From assembly GCA_003096535.1 (NCBI GenBank), contig QEKJ01000020.1:1-48867 (forward strand): 48,867 bases of DNA, in the 5' to 3' direction. The position numbers and the translations under genes were made by a program. This document shows, one piece after another, positions 8,197-15,654 of the stretch. This DNA is from Agathobaculum butyriciproducens (GTDB taxonomy: Bacteria; Bacillota; Clostridia; Oscillospirales; Butyricicoccaceae). Under the pieces are notes generated by a model. The model was not told the DNA's origin. It made no database searches and saw only the letters and a list, made by a program, of their open reading frames with translations. Each line of letters opens with the position of its first letter. The first letter of the stretch is position 1.

Positions 8197-8436
8197 ATGT
8201 ATAACCGCTATCTTGCCGCCGCAGAGCAGACCGCACCGGAAACAAGCGAGCCGCCGCAGAGCAGCACCTTTTCCGGTCTCGGACGCACGCTGAATGCGCG
8301 TCTGCAGGGTGTCCGGCTGGATATGGATACTATGATCGCCCTGCTCATCGTGTGGTTCCTGCTGATGGACGATGACGGCGTGGTGGACTGGGAACAGTTT
8401 CTGCTCACCGCCGCCCTGCTGCTGTTTGGGCTGTGA
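8197..8436 (+). CDS. Small protein with hydrophobic C-terminus, third of the cluster
   Basis: This 79-residue protein has a polar N-terminal half and a C-terminal half made of two hydrophobic runs (MIALLIVWFLLM and FLLTAALLLFGL) split by an acidic DDDGVVDWEQ. Small proteins with such C-terminal LxxALxxLL segments are frequent in Clostridia genomes, without known function. GGAGGTG precedes the ATG. A strong terminator follows, closing the three-gene unit. Membrane association is likely for this member only. Confidence 0.65.
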   Translation: MYNRYLAAAEQTAPETSEPPQSSTFSGLGRTLNARLQGVRLDMDTMIALLIVWFLLMDDDGVVDWEQFLLTAALLLFGL

Positions 8437-8446
8437 GTACATGAAA

Positions 8447-8480
8447 AAAACTGCTGCACCGAAGTTTATGCAGCAGTTTT
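8447..8480 (+). terminator. Terminator of the three-gene small-protein cluster
   Basis: AAAACTGCTGCA pairs with TGCAGCAGTTTT across a ten-base loop and is followed by T-rich sequence. It begins eleven bases after the last stop codon. Confidence 0.9.
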
Positions 8481-8500
8481 TATTTATCATGTTAAATAAT

Positions 8501-8606
8501 GAAAAATAGAGAATCGAGGATGGAGAATGAAGGTATCGTGCATAGCACGATTATTTAATCCGTGCCTTCGGTGCGCGCATTCATTTTCCATTCTCCATTT
8601 TCAATT
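8501..8606. repeat. Miniature inverted-repeat sequence downstream of greA
   Basis: The outer arms are imperfect inverted repeats (AATAGAGAATCGAGGATGGAG on the left, and TTCCATTCTCCATTTTCAATT on the right read as its complement). Inside is the hairpin TCGTGC-ATA-GCACGA (8536-8550). No open frame is present. It looks like a MITE-like or REP-like intergenic sequence; copies elsewhere would confirm it. Confidence 0.45.
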
Positions 8607-9102
8607 ACAAAATAGGTCCCAACCCATCATCCTTCTCCTTGGTGATGGACTTGATCACAACGGTATAGCTGTCGCCCTCCTCGGTGGTGACATCCACCTG
8701 GTCACCGACCTTTTTGCCGAGCACCGCCTTACCGAGCGGTGCCTTGCAGCTGATTCTGCCGTTCAGCGGATCACACCGCACGGTCGTTACTACCTGAATG
8801 GTATCCGTGTCATCATCGTCCTCAAACAGCAGTTCCACCTTATCGAACAGACCGACCTCATCCGCGCCTGCCTTATCCTCAATCACATGCGCGGATTTAA
8901 TCATGCGCTCCAGATAGCGGATGCGGCTGCGGTTACGGTTCTGCGCCTGCTTGGCGGCTTTGTATTCAAAATTTTCACTCAGGTCGCCGAACGCACGTGT
9001 GCGCTTGACCTCCTCGATCAGCTCGGGCATCAGCTCCAGCTTGCGGTGGTCCAGCTCCTTCTGCATCATTTCAATGTCCTGTGCGGTCAGATCGTCATGC
9101 AT
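8605..9102 (-). CDS. greA: Transcription elongation factor GreA
   Basis: This 165-residue protein is a Gre factor, which inserts into the RNA polymerase secondary channel and stimulates cleavage of backtracked RNA. The N-terminal coiled coil (residues ~5-80) carries the family motif RAFGDLSENFEYKAAKQAQ with its acidic tip. The C-terminal FKBP-like domain includes ISCKAPLGKAVLGKKVGD. AAAGGA lies upstream of the ATG. It is monocistronic; no promoter stands out in the 9103-9240 gap. Its 3' end abuts an inverted-repeat sequence. Confidence 0.93.
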   Translation of the reverse strand: MHDDLTAQDIEMMQKELDHRKLELMPELIEEVKRTRAFGDLSENFEYKAAKQAQNRNRSRIRYLERMIKSAHVIEDKAGADEVGLFDKVELLFEDDDDTDTIQVVTTVRCDPLNGRISCKAPLGKAVLGKKVGDQVDVTTEEGDSYTVVIKSITKEKDDGLGPIL

Positions 9103-9272
9103 AGCTTTTCATTTCCTTTCATGCTTCCATGCTCATGCCTTAGATTATATGCTGTTTGATGGAATTTTGCAACGCCTGTCCCCCGTCAAATTTCCGCATG
9201 GTTAAATTCGCGTGATAACCGCGCAGAATGTTCAACAATTTGCACAATTTTCTATTTTTCCGCCATTTTTAT

Positions 9273-9301
9273 TTGCTGTATCGTTTTCCATATGATATAC
9301 T
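9273..9301 (+). promoter_or_regulatory. sulP promoter
   Basis: TTGCTG (9273-9278), exactly 17 bases, TATACT (9296-9301). It places the transcript start about 100 bases before the sulP start codon. Confidence 0.65.
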
Positions 9302-9324
9302 GTTGCTATACACCTGTACACCAC

Positions 9325-9366
9325 AAAGCAGGGTGCTGACGTTTTCCGTTGGCCGCCCTGCTTTTT
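9325..9366 (+). promoter_or_regulatory. Terminator-like hairpin in the sulP leader (attenuator candidate)
   Basis: AAAGCAGGG (9325-9333) pairs with CCCTGCTTT (9356-9364) and runs into TTTTT, with an inner GACG/CGTT stem. It lies between the promoter and the ribosome binding site of sulP. The leader before it is under 20 nt, too short for a large aptamer. Confidence 0.55.
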
Positions 9367-9407
9367 GCTGTGTACGGGAGAATCACGAAAAGGGGAATAA
9401 AAACATC

Positions 9408-11051
9408 ATGGGAACTGCATTTTTGCGGCAGCTTCAGCAGGAATTCAAGGGCTACAACGGGCAAAAGCTGGCCAAGGACCTGATGGCTGGTCTGACCGTT
9501 GCGGCAGTGGCGCTGCCTCTGGCACTGGCGTTCGGCGTATCGGCCGGTGCGACGGCGGCCTGCGGCCTGGTGACGGCGATTGTTGCCGGTCTTATCATCT
9601 CGGCGCTGACCGGCGGCTATTATCAGATTTCCGGTCCGACCGGTGCGATGGCAGCCATTCTCGGCTCGCTGATCGCGACCTACGGCATGCAGGGCATGTT
9701 CGTGGCAACCTTTCTCGCCGGTGCGCTGCTCATCCTTGCGGCTGTGCTGCACCTCGGCAACCTGACCGCCTTCGTACCCGCGCCGGTTATCACCGGTTTT
9801 ACCTCGGGTATTGCGGTCATCATTGCGATGGGTCAGATCGACAACTTCTTCGGCACGCACTCGGAAGGGGCCAGTGCGATTGCGAAGATCATCTCGTATA
9901 AGGATCTCGGCTTTCATCCGGATATTGCTACCACGCTGATCGCGCTTTTTGTCGTTCTGCTGATGGTGTTCTTCCCGAAAAAGTGGAACGCGGTCGTACC
10001 GGCCTCGCTCATCGGCATTATCATCGCAACTGCGGCAACGATGATTCTGAAGCTCGATATCGCAACCGTCGGCGAGATTCCGAAAACGCTCATGCTGCCG
10101 GATCGTCTGTCTCCGGCACAGATTAACTGGAACACAGTTCCTGCTCTGCTGGCACCGGCGTTCTCCATCGCGGTGCTGAACATGCTCGAGAGCCTGCTGT
10201 GCGGTGCGTCTGCCGGCCGCGCGACCGGCGTCAAGCTCAACAACGATCAGGAGCTGTTCGCACAGGGCGTCGGCAACATGGTGCTGCCGATGTTCGGCGG
10301 CATTCCGGCGACTGCTGCTCTGGCGCGTACCTCGGTAGCAGTTCGCTCGGGTGCGCAGACCCGTCTGACCGGTATCTTCCATGCGGTCGGTCTGCTGATC
10401 ATGATGTTTCTGCTCGCGCCGGTCATTCAGAATGTGCCGCTGGCCGGTCTGGCAGGCGTGCTGATGGTTACGGCATGGCGCATGAACGAATGGCACGCCA
10501 TCAAGTACATGTTCAGCCACCGCTTCAAGGGTGCCATGGCGAAGTTTATCGTCACCATGATCTGCACTATCGTATTCGACCTGACGGTTGCGATCGTAGT
10601 CGGTGTCGGTCTCGGTCTGATCCTGATGGTTGCCCGTCTGTCCAAGCTGCAGATCAACTACGAGCGTGTTGACATGTCCCGCATCAAGAACAACGACGAG
10701 GCGCTGAACGAGCGTTACCGCAACGCAATGGTCGCTTACATCACCGGTCCGCTGATCTTCGCCAACATCGACACCATCGAGCAGCTGACCGAGCGTGTCG
10801 GCACCTGTGATACGCTGCTGCTGTCCATGCGCGGCGTGCCGTATATTGATATTTCGGCGGCACAGGCGCTGATGGATATTCTTCGTTCGCTGCACGAAAA
10901 CGGCGTGGATATCGTACTGTGCGGCCTGCCGAGCAGTGCCATGAATATGATGCACCGCTCCGGTATTTATGATATGGTCGGTGAACAGGGCTTCTACTGG
11001 AGCGTGGAGCGTGCTCTGCTGGACCTTCGTCCGTATACCGGCAAAAAGTAA
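9408..11051 (+). CDS. SulP-family anion transporter with STAS domain
   Basis: This 547-residue inner-membrane protein has the SulP/SLC26 layout: about 14 hydrophobic segments (residues ~20-430) followed by a cytoplasmic STAS domain (~440-540). The family motif lies near the N-terminus (ALPLALAFGVSAGATAACGL), and ISGPTGAMAAILGSL follows. In the STAS domain, LLLSMRGVPYIDISAAQALMD matches the conserved anti-anti-sigma-like loop. Substrates in the family include sulfate, bicarbonate and dicarboxylates; I cannot tell which here. An in-frame extension reaches 9228, but AAAGGGGAA before the ATG at 9408 and the homologous start support 9408. Confidence 0.92.
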   Translation: MGTAFLRQLQQEFKGYNGQKLAKDLMAGLTVAAVALPLALAFGVSAGATAACGLVTAIVAGLIISALTGGYYQISGPTGAMAAILGSLIATYGMQGMFVATFLAGALLILAAVLHLGNLTAFVPAPVITGFTSGIAVIIAMGQIDNFFGTHSEGASAIAKIISYKDLGFHPDIATTLIALFVVLLMVFFPKKWNAVVPASLIGIIIATAATMILKLDIATVGEIPKTLMLPDRLSPAQINWNTVPALLAPAFSIAVLNMLESLLCGASAGRATGVKLNNDQELFAQGVGNMVLPMFGGIPATAALARTSVAVRSGAQTRLTGIFHAVGLLIMMFLLAPVIQNVPLAGLAGVLMVTAWRMNEWHAIKYMFSHRFKGAMAKFIVTMICTIVFDLTVAIVVGVGLGLILMVARLSKLQINYERVDMSRIKNNDEALNERYRNAMVAYITGPLIFANIDTIEQLTERVGTCDTLLLSMRGVPYIDISAAQALMDILRSLHENGVDIVLCGLPSSAMNMMHRSGIYDMVGEQGFYWSVERALLDLRPYTGKK

Positions 11052-11059
11052 CAATACAC

Positions 11060-11089
11060 AAGGCGTATGTTTGAGACATACGCCTTTTC
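11060..11089 (+). terminator. Intrinsic terminator of sulP
   Basis: AAGGCGTATGT pairs with ACATACGCCTT across a five-base loop, followed by TTCT. It starts eight bases after the stop codon. Confidence 0.88.
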
Positions 11090-11149
11090 TCTTGTGGATA
11101 TTATACAAATTCTTTTCATGGTTTTAATGCAATATAACGAAATTGCGTA

Positions 11150-11177
11150 TTGCGTTTTTTCTGAAATGCGCTATAAT
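11150..11177 (+). promoter_or_regulatory. Promoter of the orphan 40-codon gene
   Basis: TTGCGT (11150-11155), 16 bases, then a perfect TATAAT (11172-11177). The predicted leader is about 67 nt. Confidence 0.65.
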
Positions 11178-11251
11178 AATATCGTAATCAGAAAGAACAG
11201 AAAAAATGTTAGCAGCACCGTCAGAAGACGGATTAAAGGAGGCTCATTATC

Positions 11252-11374
11252 ATGACTAAGAAGAATTACATCCGCACGCTCGGTATGATCGCTGAATCCA
11301 TGTTTATGCAGAACCCCGGCTACTCCTGGAGAGGCAGCACGGCTTGCCGCGATTTCTCTAAGACCCGCAAGTAA
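11252..11374 (+). CDS. Orphan small protein, 40 residues
   Basis: A 41-codon frame begins ATG-ACT-AAG-AAG with AAAGGAGG ten bases upstream and has its own promoter and terminator, so it is very likely a real gene. The product is basic (MTKKNYIRTLGMIAESMF at the start, DFSKTRK at the end) with a single Cys and a Gly-Tyr-Ser-Trp motif in the centre. There is no signal peptide or membrane segment. I do not recognise the family. Candidate roles include a small regulatory protein or peptide precursor; none is supported by neighbours, which are sulP and a tRNA. Confidence 0.7.
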   Translation: MTKKNYIRTLGMIAESMFMQNPGYSWRGSTACRDFSKTRK

Positions 11375-11387
11375 GATAAACAATAGA

Positions 11388-11420
11388 AAGACCGCTGTAT
11401 GATTGTACAGCGGTCTTTTT
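11388..11420 (+). terminator. Terminator of the orphan small gene
   Basis: AAGACCGCTGTA pairs perfectly with TACAGCGGTCTT across a six-base loop and is followed by a T run. Confidence 0.92.
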
Positions 11421-11466
11421 TGTCAGTTTGGGCGGTGAAAACACCATGGATTCCCCGTCCGGACAC

Positions 11467-11495
11467 TTGACAAAAGTCCGTCAGACCTTTACAAT
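11467..11495 (+). promoter_or_regulatory. tRNA-Gly promoter
   Basis: TTGACA (11467-11472), exactly 17 bases, TACAAT (11490-11495), 13 bases before the tRNA 5' end. Confidence 0.85.
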
Positions 11496-11508
11496 AATAC
11501 TGTTGTCT

Positions 11509-11582
11509 GCAGGGTTAGTTCATCGGTAGAACGGTCGCTTCCCAAGCCACAGAGGCGGGTTCGATTCCCGTACCCTGCTCCA
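11509..11582 (+). tRNA. tRNA-Gly (anticodon CCC)
   Basis: The cloverleaf is complete: acceptor GCAGGGT/ACCCTGC, D arm GTTC-ATCGGTA-GAAC, anticodon arm with loop TTCCCAA (anticodon CCC), T arm GCGGG-TTCGATT-CCCGT, discriminator T and encoded CCA. One C-C mismatch sits in the anticodon stem. The sequence closely follows the E. coli tRNA-Gly(CCC) pattern. Confidence 0.96.
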
Positions 11583-11619
11583 AAAAACACAGCCATCCAA
11601 ATGGATGGCTGTGTTTTTT
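11583..11619 (+). terminator. Terminator of tRNA-Gly
   Basis: AAAACACAGCCATCC pairs with GGATGGCTGTGTTTT around an AAAT loop, followed by more T. It starts right after the encoded CCA, so the tRNA is monocistronic. On the minus strand it can also serve ppa. Confidence 0.93.
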
Positions 11620-11735
11620 CATATAACGGGTGCCGCATCAAACGCACGGTTTCGCCCAAAGAGCAAGAGAAGCTCCCCGGAGAGACCCGTGTCACGCCGC
11701 TCGTTGATGCGGAAGCTGTCCTCGGCTCTATGTAC

Positions 11736-12371
11736 TTAGCCTTTGCGGATATCCTTAATGAGCTTTTCCTTCTCCTTGGCTTCCTTCTTTTCTTCCTTGA
11801 GGCGCTTTTTCTCCGACTCATACTCCTTACTCGGACACTTGCCGCAGTAATGAACCTCATATCGCTCGATACAGTCCTTGAGCACCTTGACCGCTACCGA
11901 GCGCGTCAGCGCGTCCGACGTTGCGGTGTACTTGTGCTCCAGACTCTTGTAAATCTCGAAGAAATGCGCGATCTCGTTGCCGTGATGCGGCGGCAGCTGG
12001 TCGATATCATGATAATAGTTCCAGTTCGGATCCTCGAACGGAATGGCGATGATCTTATCGTCGATCTCATCATCATCAATCATGCGGATCACGCCGATCG
12101 GATAGCAGTCCACCTCGACCATCGGGTCAAGCGTTTCACTGCACAGCACGAGCACATCCAGCGGATCGCCGTCACCCGCATAAGTGCGCGGAATAAAGCC
12201 GTAATTGGCCGGATAATGCGTTGAAGTATACAGGATACGATCCAGCCGCAGCAGACCGGTCTGCTTGTCCAGCTCATACTTTTTCTTGCTGCCTGCCGGA
12301 ATTTCAATGACTGCCGTAAAGCTCTCCGGCGTTACGCGACTCGGATCAATGTCATGCCAGATGTTGATCAT
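11736..12371 (-). CDS. ppa: Inorganic pyrophosphatase, family I
   Basis: This 211-residue enzyme hydrolyses pyrophosphate to phosphate with Mg2+, pulling biosynthetic reactions forward. Family I signatures are present: VIEIPAGSKKKYELDK, YPANYGFIPRTYAGDGDPLDVLVLC (metal-binding acidic residues) and the DDEIDDKIIAIP region. After residue ~175 there is a highly charged Lys/Glu tail (EKKRLKEEKKEAKEKEK) that exceeds the ~175-residue core and contains two nearby Cys (YCGKC). The gene diverges from polyphosphate kinase, a fitting phosphate-metabolism neighbour. Confidence 0.95.
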   Translation of the reverse strand: MINIWHDIDPSRVTPESFTAVIEIPAGSKKKYELDKQTGLLRLDRILYTSTHYPANYGFIPRTYAGDGDPLDVLVLCSETLDPMVEVDCYPIGVIRMIDDDEIDDKIIAIPFEDPNWNYYHDIDQLPPHHGNEIAHFFEIYKSLEHKYTATSDALTRSVAVKVLKDCIERYEVHYCGKCPSKEYESEKKRLKEEKKEAKEKEKLIKDIRKG

Positions 12372-12483
12372 ATCTGATTTTCTCCCTCTTTCTTCTTATT
12401 TTATATCCAGTATAACAGAGCTTTTCATTTCCCGCAAGACCTGCGGACGAAAGAAACTTTTTATACATTTTACATGAAACACA

Positions 12484-12511
12484 TTGTTCCTTTACAAAAG
12501 CGCAGTATAAT
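12484..12511 (+). promoter_or_regulatory. ppk promoter
   Basis: TTGTTC (12484-12489), 16 bases, then a perfect TATAAT (12506-12511), 47 bases before the ppk start. Confidence 0.65.
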
Positions 12512-12558
12512 AATAACTATAAAATGACGGCGTATGCCAGCACGAAGGGGGATATGAT

Positions 12559-14688
12559 ATGACACAGAAGATTTGGGAGCAAGGCTACACCCAGAACCGT
12601 GAGCTTTCGTGGCTGCAGTTCAACGCCCGCGTGCTCGCCGAGGCGGAGGATGAGAACGTACCTCTACTCGAGCGCTTCAAATTTCTCGCAATCTTTACCA
12701 GTAATCTGGATGAGTTCTTCATGATCCGCGTCGGCAGCCTGTGCGACATGGCCGCCGTGGACAAGGAGCATACCGACAGCAAATCCGGTCTGACCGCCAA
12801 GGAGCAGCTGCATCTGATCTACAAGGCGGTTGAGCCGCTCTATGCACGTCGTGACGCAGCGTTCTCCGATGTGGACAGCAAACTGAGTGCGATCGGTCTG
12901 CGCCGACTGACAATGGATTCGCTTGCGCCGGACGAACAGAAATACATCAAGCGGTATTTCAAGGATATCATTGCGCCGGTTCTCTCGCCGCAGATTGTGG
13001 ACTCGCACCATCCGTTCCCGCACCTTGAGGGCAAGGTGCTGCATATTGCCGCGCTGCTCAGCCACAAAAAGACCGAACGGCTCGGTCTGCTGCCCGTGCC
13101 CGCATCGCTGCCGCCGGTTGTGTTCCTGCCGGAGACACCGTCGCGCTATATTCTCACTGAGGATATTCTGCTCGCCTACGCTGACCATGTGTTCGAAATG
13201 TACGATGTACTTGAAAAGACCGTGCTCTGCGTTACCCGCAATGCGGATATTCAGGTGGATGATGAGACCTTCGGCGTAGAAGGCGGAGATTTTCGCAAAA
13301 AGATGGAAAAGCTGCTGCGGCAGCGCCGCCGCATGGCTGTCGTGCGCGTGGAGATCAACCGTCCCATCAGCGACCACTTCAAAGAGCACTTCCGCAGCCG
13401 CTTTGAGGTCAGCGATGCACAGATTTTCCTGTCGCGCACAGCACCGCTCAAGCTCGGGTATGCGTTCTCGCTCGGCGAACACCTGCCGGAAAAAAAGCGT
13501 GCGTTTCTCAGCGACGCGCCCTTCACGCCGCAGCAGCCGGCCATGCTGTCTGCCGGTCAGAGTCTGCTCAAGGCCGCTCTGCAGCGGGATATTCTGCTGT
13601 CCTATCCGTATGAGAGCATGGAGCCGTTCCTGCAGATGATTCGTGAGGCGGCAAACGACCCGGCTGTACTGGCGATCCGCATCACGATTTACCGGCTGGC
13701 AAGCAAGGCAAAGCTGGTCGAATACCTGTGTGCTGCCGCCGAAAACGGCAAGGACGTTACCGCACTCATCGAACTGCGCGCGCGCTTTGACGAGCAGAAC
13801 AACATCGACTGGTCCGAACGCATGGAAGAAGCCGGCTGCAAAATCATTTACGGCTTTGAGGATTACAAGGTGCACTCCAAAATCTGCCTGATCACCCGCA
13901 GAGAACGCGGAGCCGTCCGCCATATTACGCAGGTCGGCACCGGCAACTACAACGAGAAAACCGCCAAGCAGTACACGGACGTGTCGCTCATCACGGCGGA
14001 TGAACGCATCGGTCAGGACGCAGGCGCGTTCTTCAACAACATGGCGCTCGGCAACCTGTCCGGACACTACAGCCGCCTGTTCGTCGCGCCGACCAGCCTG
14101 AAAAACAACATTCTGGCGCTGATGGACGAGCAGATTGCCAAAGGCAAGGACGGCTACATCCTGCTCAAGTTCAATTCGCTGACCGATATCGATGTAATCG
14201 CCAAGCTGCGAGAGGCATCCTGCGCAGGCGTCACAGTCGAGATGATCGTGCGCGGCATCTGCTGCCTGCTGCCCGGTGTGCCGGGCCACACCGAGAACAT
14301 CACAGTGACGAGCATTGTCGGACGTTTTCTTGAGCATTCCCGCATTTATGTGTTCGGCCGCGGTGATGAGGAAAAAATGTATATCTCCTCCGCCGATCTG
14401 ATGACGCGCAACACCGAACGCCGTGTTGAAATTGCCTGTCCGATTGACGATCCTGCCGTCCGTACCCGCCTGCATGATATTCTCTATGCCATGCAGCACG
14501 ATACTGTCAAGGCGCGTGTTCTGCAGCCGGATGGCACCTACTGCAAAAAGCCTGCCGTGCAGGACCCCATCTGCGCACAGAATCTGCTTATGCAGCAGGC
14601 CATTGAGAACGCCCGCAAGCAGGCCGCACAGCCTGCGCCGCATCCGAGTTTCCTCGAGAAGATCCGAAAATGGTTCTCCGGTTCTTAA
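12559..14688 (+). CDS. ppk1: Polyphosphate kinase 1
   Basis: This 709-residue enzyme makes polyphosphate reversibly from ATP. The four-domain Ppk1 layout is recognisable: N-terminal domain with the typical RELSWLQFNARVLAEAED, head domain, and two phospholipase-D-like catalytic domains. The autophosphorylated His lies in DYKVHSKICLITRR, and the second conserved His in FLEHSRIYVFGRG. Metal- and ATP-binding stretches such as AIRITIYRLASKAKLVEYL and VGTGNYNEKTAKQYTDVSLI are intact. Start ATG at 12559 follows an AGGGGGATAT stretch. The TAA stop codon coincides with the first bases of a miniature inverted-repeat element. Confidence 0.96.
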   Translation: MTQKIWEQGYTQNRELSWLQFNARVLAEAEDENVPLLERFKFLAIFTSNLDEFFMIRVGSLCDMAAVDKEHTDSKSGLTAKEQLHLIYKAVEPLYARRDAAFSDVDSKLSAIGLRRLTMDSLAPDEQKYIKRYFKDIIAPVLSPQIVDSHHPFPHLEGKVLHIAALLSHKKTERLGLLPVPASLPPVVFLPETPSRYILTEDILLAYADHVFEMYDVLEKTVLCVTRNADIQVDDETFGVEGGDFRKKMEKLLRQRRRMAVVRVEINRPISDHFKEHFRSRFEVSDAQIFLSRTAPLKLGYAFSLGEHLPEKKRAFLSDAPFTPQQPAMLSAGQSLLKAALQRDILLSYPYESMEPFLQMIREAANDPAVLAIRITIYRLASKAKLVEYLCAAAENGKDVTALIELRARFDEQNNIDWSERMEEAGCKIIYGFEDYKVHSKICLITRRERGAVRHITQVGTGNYNEKTAKQYTDVSLITADERIGQDAGAFFNNMALGNLSGHYSRLFVAPTSLKNNILALMDEQIAKGKDGYILLKFNSLTDIDVIAKLREASCAGVTVEMIVRGICCLLPGVPGHTENITVTSIVGRFLEHSRIYVFGRGDEEKMYISSADLMTRNTERRVEIACPIDDPAVRTRLHDILYAMQHDTVKARVLQPDGTYCKKPAVQDPICAQNLLMQQAIENARKQAAQPAPHPSFLEKIRKWFSGS

Positions 14689-14952
14689 GGCAACACCGCA
14701 CAATTAAAGCGGCGGCTCCTTGTGCAGGCTCCGATCGCACTGCCGCGGCTCCTTGTGCAGGCTCCGGTCGCACTGCCGCGGTGCTTTGCGGAAATTTTGT
14801 GTCCTGACTTTGGCTTCGGTTCCTTGCGCGAGTTCCGTCCGCGCTGCCGAAGTTTCGCGGTAATACATCAAGTATTACCGCAAAACTGCGCCTCGTCAGT
14901 ACGCAAAATTTACTCGCAAATCACTCTTGTTCAATTATGCGGTATTGCCTTA
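14686..14952. mobile_element. MITE-like element abutting the ppk1 stop
   Basis: The 267-base segment has terminal inverted repeats: TAAGGCAACACCGCACAATT at 14686-14705 and its complement with two mismatches at 14933-14952. Inside are a 33-base tandem duplication, a perfect hairpin GCGGTAATAC-ATCAA-GTATTACCGC (14858-14882 region) and a second nested pair around GTCCTGAC/GTCAGTAC. It encodes no protein. The structure fits a non-autonomous foldback element whose end supplies the ppk1 TAA stop codon. Confidence 0.75.
14712..14777. repeat. 33-base tandem duplication inside the MITE-like element
   Basis: Two copies (14712-14744 and 14745-14777), starting GCGGCTCCTTGTGCAGGCTC, differ at a single position (GATCGC versus GGTCGC). 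Confidence 0.9.
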
Positions 14953-14993
14953 AACAAATGGATTGTCGAAAACTTCGTTTTCCTGACAGACTG

Positions 14994-15023
14994 AAAAAGA
15001 GAGGCTACAAAGCCTCTCTTTTT
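14994..15023 (-). terminator. Bidirectional terminator between ppk1/MITE and the carD-like gene
   Basis: AAAAAGAGAGGCT pairs with AGCCTCTCTTTTT around ACAA; A and T runs on both sides allow function on either strand. It directly follows the carD-like stop on the minus strand. Confidence 0.9.
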
Positions 15024-15027
15024 CCAT

Positions 15028-15549
15028 TTATTCTGCAGTTTTCTTTGCCGTCTTTTTCCCCAGCTTGCCAATCCTCTGATTGATATACGCCGGAACTTCC
15101 TTGAGCGGAATACCGAGTGCAACCGAAAGCTCGCTGTTAAGCAGTTCCTCGGCACGTTTGCGGTAGCGCTGATCGACCTGACTGACACGGCGTCCGTGCC
15201 GGCGCGACTTGGCGTAAACCGTCTTGATCAGCTGCACAAGCTCCTCGCAGTCGTGGCTCTGCAGCGCCGCCTGATAATGCTCATTCGCCATGCGGACGCT
15301 GTGACAAACAAAGTGGTCCTCTTCGATGTCAGGAATAGAGTTGATGAGTTCCTCTGCTTTTTCGCGGGAGATCACCGGACGGGTAAACACCGGCGAATCC
15401 GTCGGAATATAGATGGTCTCCGTGCCCGTTACCGGTACCAGAGTATAATACAGCTTATCCTCCTCGGTCTCGAACGGCGGCTTGCCGATTGACTCTACCC
15501 GGCACACACTGTTGGTTCCGTACACAATGAACTCTCCTGCCTGATACAT
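15028..15549 (-). CDS. CarD-like RNA-polymerase-binding regulator
   Basis: This 173-residue protein has an N-terminal CarD_CdnL/TRCF interaction domain (residues ~1-65: YQAGEFIVYGTNSVCRVESI and TIYIPTD) that in relatives binds the RNA polymerase beta subunit. A helical C-terminal domain follows (~70-150) and the end is lysine-rich (KLGKKTAKKTAE). It probably modulates initiation at rRNA or stress promoters. The ATG at 15549 is preferred over the TTG one codon earlier because AGGAGG is seven bases upstream of it. It is monocistronic. Confidence 0.88.
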   Translation of the reverse strand: MYQAGEFIVYGTNSVCRVESIGKPPFETEEDKLYYTLVPVTGTETIYIPTDSPVFTRPVISREKAEELINSIPDIEEDHFVCHSVRMANEHYQAALQSHDCEELVQLIKTVYAKSRRHGRRVSQVDQRYRKRAEELLNSELSVALGIPLKEVPAYINQRIGKLGKKTAKKTAE

Positions 15550-15654
15550 CAAGATGCCTCCTCACACATCGCGTTTCATTCTGTTTCCGTCATCCACTTT
15601 TTCTGATATAATTATAGCACATTTCCCTGCAAATTGTAAGTTTTATTTGCTCTT

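Noticed and set aside
9306-11108. 600-codon open frame on the minus strand opposite sulP
   Set aside because: Arg/His/Gln-rich translation without any family motif; it is the antisense image of a high-GC3 transporter gene.
12664-14703. 679-codon minus-strand frame opposite ppk1
   Set aside because: Same reason: a shadow of the strongly supported ppk1 gene, without ribosome binding site or motifs.
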